This document shows positions 44,601 to 53,600 of a DNA stretch of 64,000 nt, piece after piece. Location of the stretch: the NCBI GenBank assembly GCA_023053575.1, contig JAKZAP010000013.1:5838001-5902000 (forward strand), in the 5' to 3' direction. A program made the translations under genes and the position numbers. Numbering within the stretch: position 1 is the stretch's first letter; every line of letters starts with the position of its first letter. This DNA comes from Branchinecta lynchi. Lineage: Eukaryota > Arthropoda > Branchiopoda > Anostraca > Branchinectidae. The notes beneath the pieces are model-generated. The model was not told the origin of the DNA. It did no database searches and worked only from the letters and a program-made list of their open reading frames with translations.

Positions 44601-47600
44601 AGGCAGCTAATGTAGCTGAAAACATCAAATGTGCCCGCCATAGGTTCGCGAAGAGTTTATAGCTGAAATGTTATTGTTACTGTTCCATGTTATCATTATG
44701 GACGTCTTCTCTCCTATACGTATTAGACCCCAGCGAGAGAAATCCCAGAAAATCCCCAAACTAGCACCTGTGGCCCCTCTTCTTGAAAGGTATAGAAGGA
44801 GTTTTGTTCCAGCATTTGTTGAGTTGTACAATGACCGACTAATTAGTCCTGTTTGGTGTTGTGACGAGACGAGACTATAGAGTGTTATGTTATTCGTCAT
44901 TTTTTTGTTGACGAACAGGTCAAATTCGGCGGTAACGCTGTGACAGCTGCTTTGAAAAATAAAATTTTATTCTATTCTATATACACAGATTATGAGTATA
45001 AGGTTTGAAGCCAAGTTGATCATTCGTTTCAAATAAAATAGAAAAACGAGATTTTCAGGGTTTTTCTTGATCAGCTAGTTTTCCCTCCAAGATGATGTGC
45101 GACGGATAAATACAATTTCGGATATTTCGATTGCACTTCCGGCAAACCGTCCTCAGCGAAAAAAACAAAACTAGATCATAAAATGAACCATAATAGCAAC
45201 AAGAAAACGATGCGGAACCAACAAACAATGAGACGACATGTAACTAAAAAACCAGAAGAACGATGCGGACGGAAAGATAAAATGTGCGTGTTCCAAGTGT
45301 ATATGTACATCTTATGTACATTTACAATTCTGAATTCTGTGTATATCTACAATTTACCATCCGTCTGGGAAAGCGCAAAAGCTTTCACCCAGAAAACGGA
45401 CCACTCCAAAAGTCCATAATGTGTTCACTTTGGATAAAACCTTCCACATCAACCTCCCACATCACCTTGGAGGGGTAACTAGCTGATCAAGAAAAACCCC
45501 AAAAATCTCGTTTTTCTATTTTATTTCATATTATGAGTTTTATGCTTTATGTATGTGCAGATCGCGAGCGATGATCCAACCCTCCAAACTCTCATGGATC
45601 CCTCCCACGATAACCCTCGATATAGCCATTTGTGCCGCTCAATTTACTGCTGGCTACGAAGACTTGGACAATGCAAACTTCCCCTACGTTATATCTTGCA
45701 CAGCCTATTCTATCGAATTGCTTTCCCGTCCTGAGAGACGCGAGGGTTATTTTCCATGAGTAAGTGTTCTCAGAGACCAAGAAAGACATTACTTGATAAC
45801 TTGGCAGCGACTTCGTCGTTTTTAGATATCAAGCCGTCTTTTTCTTCGTCTTATCGATTTTCGCTTCTTTTATTCACGACTAGAAGTATTCTGCTTTAAG
45901 AGACGCTGGGCGAACTATTACCCCACTGCTACAGCTTCAAGATCGATCGCGTTCAAGCTCTCTCTTATACTAATGGGTTCTTTTGCGAACAAAAGATAAA
46001 ACATTCGGTATAGTCGACGCATACTTTTAGACCTTCAATGATTGCGTCATCATACTATTCAGGTACTTATGACCGAATGGGAAGCACCAGACTATCACGC
46101 TATTCTCCAGTGACAACCGGAGGGAGCCAGGCGAAGAGGGCGACAGAGGACCAACTTTGCCATATCTTCCAGTCGGATCTCCACCACATCAATTTGTCGA
46201 AAGAGAATCGGAAGATGTATCGGCAGCGCTATTATCAGAGCCTCGTTTTTCTTGCAATCGCGCTGCCGCATCGCTGCTGCAGCACTTCTCTGCTTTTGCC
46301 TAATATGCGTTTTTGGATTTACTTTCTTCTTGGTTGAAGCGGCAGCGCTGCAGCATCTTGCAGGGAAGCACGGACTTGGTCGATGAACAAGTCCGTGATT
46401 CTCGAGAAGCGCTGCCGTCTTCCTCGGAAGCGCTGCAGTGCAAAAACGGATGTAGAAAGAATCGGCCGAGAAGTGGACTTGCAGCATGCAACAAAAACGA
46501 GGCTCAGATACGACTGGCGACTCTTCTTCGATGCCCTAAGCGCCTCTGGTTGTGCAGGAGGAACTAAGGTCTAAGGTAAGGTTTTGTGATAGAAAGTATA
46601 AATGCCTGCCTGAAATGCGTTTAGGGTTTGTATGGCACTTCCGGTGAAAGTCCAGAGTGCCATACGGCGATCATACTCTCTGACTGTCCCGTAAATCGTT
46701 CGTTTATCTTTTAGCTACTTCCTTCATGAGCTAGAATGACGAACCTTCACAGGTACGTAGCCCACTGACCCCAGCCCGGCATGCCTACGAAATCTTGATT
46801 TTCCGATTCTGAGCATTAGGAGGGGTTTGGCGATCGTATTCGAGTAAACCGTGATGGGTTGTAAATCGGATATTCTAGCACTATTCTAAGTCCGAATGGA
46901 GGAGGTGGGAGTTTGAGGGGGTCCCGGATGCCTGTGACACGCGTAAGGACCCATTCATGGGCAAACTCTAAAATAAAGTTTTAAGAGATTTTGGCTCATC
47001 GCAGTTGAGTTCGACTGTGCCAACTTCTGCTCGGATAGCCACGGTTCTAGCAGAACTGTTTGTATACCAGTCACGTACAATGCGCGCTTTCGCTCTCATC
47101 AGATGAGAGAAGACTTTTAGCTGCCAGTTTTCTGGGATCCCAAAACGTAAGTGGAGGAATATCTATGACTTCGTAAAAGTTGTCCGTCCGTCCGTCTGTG
47201 AGCACGTTAAGTCTCGAAGGGAATGAGATATTTTATGAAACTCGGTGTGAGGATTCTTTGGGTCAAAGGACATGTCAAGTTCGTAGATGGGCCCCAAAGC
47301 TCTATATTACAATACATAATGGTAGTGAAATATGGGGTTTTAGGGATTTTAAAAAGTTAGAAAGTATTCAGCCTAGGCATTTTAAGAGGATGTTAGGTCT
47401 ATTGGATAGATTCAGTGATTTAGTATTAAAAGGTAATTTAGGTACTTATAGCTTAAGGATGGATAGGTGGGCAAGAATAAAGAAAAAAATGGGAAAATAT
47501 AAGCATATCTGGAGGCACTGGAAGATAGACGCCGTCAAATAAAGAAGATCCTAGAACAATGTGGCTTCCCTAGATGTTGGGGAGAGGGACTTAGACCACA

Positions 47601-50600
47601 GTCTCTAGAACAAGGTATCCATGAATTGGTTCGACGACTACTCCAAGATCAGGAAATTCAGTCACGGCACGAGGAAAAGGGCCAGGCAGAATCGTTGCGT
47701 TTTTACGCCAAGGCAAAAGAATGCTGGGGTGAAGAAATTTACCTTAAAGTCTTTGATTCATGTGGGCCGAGAAGGTGGGAGACACTATAATTTTTCGATT
47801 GGTTGGATTTTTACGAACACACTGTTACCTTTGTTTTCCCCAAAATCCTCACGGTAGCCAACGGTATCCAGAAATTACTTGAATACAATTCATTCCTGAA
47901 CGCCAATCCGCCATTGCTAATTAACTACTCGTTGATCTCCTGACGCTTGTCAAAGATTACTAGAACCTTCAAGAAGATCGTGTGGCGTGTAAGAGGATTA
48001 AAGAACTAAGGAAATCACCATGTGGACGTTTAGATATGTCAGAAGAAGAAATCTTCGGCCAGTTTGACATATTTTGGTCTCGGAAACTGAATATTATTTA
48101 GCTCAGTTTCAGAATCTTCAAGAAATCACTATAACGAATTTAGTATAATTTACGGCGTTTGTGTACTGTGATCTAGTTGACATCCTTAATTCTTTGGACT
48201 TACGGGAATTAACAAGAAAAAACAGAAAACAAAATAGCTTACTTACAGAAATCGATAATGCAAATAATTAGTTTAATTTTTCTACGCATTTTCCATATGC
48301 CTGCTACAATAAAAACTTTTGTTAGATCCAAAGTCAAACTATGATTACATCCTCCCCATCTTGGGCGCTTCCGACCCGCGACGCTAGATGACCCAGCGGT
48401 CGGATCGCGCCGTGGCTTCATCTTGGGTCATGGGTGGGTGGGGGGGGGGGATCAAGACGTTGCAAGTGCTAGAATGCTTATGATATAACTCCTTTAAGTG
48501 TGGTCTGTCCCATGAAGAACTTGTGTTATTTATGGGTATGAGGGGGGATGGTTTACCTCTTGGTTAAAGAAGAAAATATTTGGGTAAAGTTAGGGTAAAA
48601 ACTTGTACTTCCTCTTGCCCTAAGTGTGGATGCGACAAGGAAAGTATGAGTCATTTTGTGGGAGAATTGAGGAATTGAATGGGTTGAGACAAGAGCTGTT
48701 TGGAGTGAGACCATGTGGTAGTGAGTGGATAATTGAGAGAATGAAGGAGAAAAGTTTCCAGGCTATTCAACTGCTTGGAAGGTTCCACCGAACAGGGTCA
48801 ATACACAGGTAAAACTGTATATCCCTGTAGTTTTAAATACTGGCATAGTGCTCTTGTTTTTTTTATAAAATAAAAAAAAAAATCTTTTGTAGTTTTGGTG
48901 CGATGGAACTTGTCGGCGTCTATGCATTAAATCGCTACCTATCTATCTATCTATTTAGGGGTGGGGGAGGGTTTGAAATTAAGGGGCGAAAATAAATATA
49001 TTTTAAAAGCTAATGATTTAGGGGTAAGAAGACATGCTGAATCCGAATGTGACAATTACTTTTTTCGCCGGACAAGCAGTTCGCGCGGAATCCGGAAATT
49101 TAGCATGAAATTTTAAAACCCCATGATATAGTCGATACAGGGTGAGGAGATATACTGTTGGGACGTTCGAACATACTAAACAAAAAGTGTATGCCATCAG
49201 TTTAGTTATCTCCAAAGTCCCAGCCGCAATTTACTGGGTCAAAAGGGCAGAATGAATTCCACAAATGTCCTGTGAACAATTTAATAAAATGTGTCGACCA
49301 ATTTTCGGAAAGTGGTGATACCAGTTCTACCCTACCCCATTTATCCATACAGGCGAAAGATCATCGCGCGTCGGGTTACGATACTCTTTGTTTAATCCAT
49401 GGAAGCTGGAGGGATAGTGGCTCCGGTCGAGTGTGCACATGCACAATGTTTCTTGGGTTTAATCAAAGACTATTTACACCTAGCATACGTGTTCTTTGGG
49501 TTTAGTCATGGCAGTCTGTCGTGTCGGGGGGGGGGGGGGGTCGAAAGGGTTGAGATATGTTGTTCAACTTTCGTATGAGTATTCAGTGGCAAACTAAAGG
49601 CCAAGTTCGTAGATGGGTCCTGTAGGCAAGGCCGCATCCAGGGGGGGGAGGGGGTTGAGCCCCCCCCCCCCCGAAACAGACAAAAATTATCATTTTTATA
49701 GGCTTTTCCCTCTGATCTATGTGTTTTTTGTACTTTGGCCTATCTTTAGAGGCAGAGGAGGGCGTTTCGAATTAAGCTTAAAAAGTGTATTTTATATTTA
49801 TTCAAACAATGTTTACAACGGATACGTCACCTATGATTCTTCATCAGCGATATTTCGGCCCTTTTTGGCAAGGGACCTCGTCAGGCTGTCAATCCTCTGG
49901 TTCAACTTCGGGGAAGGAAACAAACCTGTAATAATCATTATTACAGGTTTATTACAGGATTACTACAGGTTTGTCTCCTTCCCCGAAGTTGAACCAGAGA
50001 ATTGACAGCCTGACGAGGACCCTTGCCAAGAAGGGCAGAAATATCGCTGATGAAGAATCATAGCTGACGTATCCGTTGTAAACATTGTTTGAATAAATGT
50101 TTCAAAGTCAGCTTGGGCTCAAAGAATATTTGTATTTTATAAGCTACTAAGCTAACAAATTTGGCGTGAGCCATGATAAGTTTTTGGTGAATAAAAAGAT
50201 TCGTCTTTATCTATCTATCTATCAGTCGTCTAAGGGGTAAGGAGGCCCGCTGAATCTATCTCTGAACTTTTCTTTTCTTGCCGGACAAATGATTCACCCG
50301 GATTCGACCGAAACTGGAAATTCGGTTGAAGCTCAAAGTTGTTTCTGAAGTCGATTGAGATTCGGTATCCGGGTAAGCAGACGTGATGAATCGAATTTGA
50401 ACTTTATCTACTTGACAGATGAGCTGACAAAATTTGCCAAAACCCGAAAATTTGGATCGAAAGGTTCTCCTCTCAATGTCACTAGCTTTTTTGTTCTGCA
50501 TGCAGTTCACCGGGAATGCTGCTAAAACAGGAAAAGCTTGGTCGAAGTAAAGGACCTTTTTGAAGTCGATTAGAGATGAGATATTGAAGTACCCTTGCTG

Positions 50601-53600
50601 AATCCATATCTGAACTTGGTTTTCTCATCACTCACTCACCAAAAACTCCAAAAAGGTAATTCCTATTCAAGCGGTGAATTAAGGATAAATAGCAAAATGA
50701 TAAAGGGATCTGACGAAGACTCGGAAATCTATAAGATTTGATTGTCTGAATCAAGAAGTCCAATAATATTACATTTTTTGGATCCCATCGAAACCTTTGG
50801 TATCGTTGAGGATCGTATTCTTTCGGTGGTTGATCAAGCCAGCATTGCGGCGATGACTGTTTGTTCTATTAGGTTATTTTTGGGATCCCAGAACGTAAGA
50901 GGGATACCTACTACTTCTTAAAAGTTGTCTGTCTGTCCGTCCGTCTGTAAGCACGATACCTCTCGAAGGGCTTGCGGTTTTGCTCCAACTTGATATGAAG
51001 TTTATTTGGTTCAAAGGACAGTTCAAACTCGTAGATGGGCTCCGTAGCTCCATATTTGGGGATGGGGTCCAAATTAAGGGGCCAACAAAATATTTTTCAG
51101 AAGGTAATGAAATACTAGATTAAGGGGTGAGCAGACATGCTGAACCCGAACATGATAATTACTTTCTCACCAGACAAATAGTTCGCCCGGAATCCGGCAA
51201 CTGGAAAACCGGTAGAGTTATTAAAAGTGAAAGTTTCACTTCAAGATGATTAGAGGTTCATTACAGGGGTAAGGATATATGCTGAATCCGTATATGCAAA
51301 TTATTTTCACCCCGAACATATAGTTCGTCCGGAATCCGCCCAAAACCGGAAATTTGTTAAAAGTAAAGGTTTCACTTGAACTTGATTAGAGGTCGGATAC
51401 AGGGGTAAGGAGACATATTGAATCCGTATACACAAAGTATTTTCACTCCGGAAATCCCGCCAAAACCGGAACATTTCCAATACACTCCAATACACTCATC
51501 TGAGCGTTACCTAAAGTCTTTTGTACCATACTTTATCAAACAGTTTAACAGTTCCTAGCTGCGGTATGCAATTTTGACTTGTTTTTATTTATTGTTGTAG
51601 TTTATTTACGCACTTGATTGTTTTATTTAGAAATTTTATGCGAGACACGGTATGTAATTTTGACCTGACTTTTGTTTATTTTATTAATGTAGTTTATTTA
51701 TTGTTATCAGATAATTAATACTGACCTGTCGAGTTGATTGATATTGATTGAAGTGTCTGTATTTGTATTGACATATCCCAAGCTATTTTTATGTATTTAA
51801 AGATATTATGGATTAGATCAACATTTATTTATTTATTTATTATTAAAGTTAAAGTTCTATTATAGTTGATTAGAGGTTCGATGTAGGGGTTAAAAGACAT
51901 TCTGAATCCCTCGATGAAAATTAGTTCTCGAAGGACAAATAATTCACCCGGAATCCGTCCAAAACCAGAAAATTTGCTGAAAGTGACAGTTTGTCTGAAA
52001 CTGGGCCGTTTGGCCGTAATTATTCAAGAAAACACCACTACGGAGTCATTTATATTGATTTTCAAATGGCTGATTATTGATAGATACTAAAATGACGAAG
52101 ACTGGATCTCTAAAAGGCCCGATTGTCTGGATAGAATAATCCAAGAAATATTAAATTTTTGGGATCCCATCGAAACCTTTGGTCTTGTTTTTGCTGTAAA
52201 TAGTTTTGATCGCTCGAAATAGTTTTGTACGGTTCGAGCCCTCAGATAATTTTCCACTTGTAATATATTCTTTAACTAATGTAAGATTTGCGAGTTATCT
52301 GTTTATACTCAGAGGCTAGTAATAAAACTTGGTTCTCCAAAGCAGATGCACGTAGTATCGAGATTACATCTGTCCAAATAATTATATGCTTCCCCCACCA
52401 AGCGCTTTCCCTTCCATTCCTTATTCGATTACGTTTTTCTCCCTCTTCCCCTATATTAGCCCGTAGTCATAAATACTTATTCTGCGTTTTCCCGGATCTT
52501 TCCCTCATTTCGGAACGGAAATCTAATTTTCTTCACCACAATCTCTTTGACAAAAATATGTCTTGGGGGATCAGGACGAAATTTTCCACGGGTGAGACAT
52601 TAGGGGGGGGGGCTTGTCCTGACTAATGGCAAAAGTCAGCTGCTCCTTCGTGATTCTTGACACATGATGGATTTCTTTTTTCTTCTCTTGGGAGTAAGAC
52701 GTAGTGGAGTGTTGTCTGGTGACACATTCTTAAGCATATAATGATTACTTTCGGGGGACTCCTAGTTCAGTTGTCTGAACAATCAGCCTTCTTCTCACCC
52801 TAGCAAATCCTTTCTGATTTGAGTGTAGGTGTTGATGTATGATATTTCATTTCCTTCTTCTCTGTTTCCCTTATACTTCATCGTATTATTCATAAATATT
52901 CCTTCAGCCGAAGCTGACTGCGAATCATAGTTGACTACATTAAAGTGAGGTGAGCTGAATTTACTGAAGCGATATTTCGGCCCTTATTGGCAAGGGCCCT
53001 CCTCAGGCTCAAAGCTAGAAGCCAAGAAGGGCCGAAATATCGTTTCAATAAATTCAGCTGATGTACCCCTTTACAGCAGTCAACTATCTTATTATTCGAT
53101 CTTTTGTTGGCTAACAAACTTCAAATCATTTATTAACAGAGACTGAATACTGAACCTGTCGTCTATTGTTTTTTATTGTTTTTGTATCTTCTCTTTTCAG
53201 TGACACAAGTCTGGTACCTACAATTTGCCTTTTTAATCTTAATCTTTTTATTATTTCTAACCTTAATTTAACTTATTCCTTCAAATTTGCTCCCTCAGTA
53301 TTTACAATAAGAAAATCTATTAATTTGTCTCCTCTGTTTCTCCGCTTACCTGTCCACAATCCTATATAATTTGTTTTATGTTTCTTTCTTTTTTCTACCG
53401 CACTTTGTCCTATGAAGTGGGTCATAAATCGTTGGTTCAGATACTTTAGTGACATCGATACAAAAACTGGTTTGTTTGTTAGATTTAATTGGGAAGCTAG
53501 TTTATTTTTATATCATGGATCTGAATACACTGAATTATTTGACACTGCGCAGGCTTTTTTTCACCCTGGGGTCTAGTAGTGGCCCGATACGACAAAGTTC

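Noticed and set aside
46095..46487. 130-codon minus-strand open frame rich in Ala/Ser/Arg
   Set aside because: Most of it lies in the MITE at 46233-46510 with GCGCTGC words, which creates the composition; no domain seen.
49613..50005. 130-codon plus-strand open frame
   Set aside because: Runs through a truncated hAT MITE and a foldback arm; no independent evidence.
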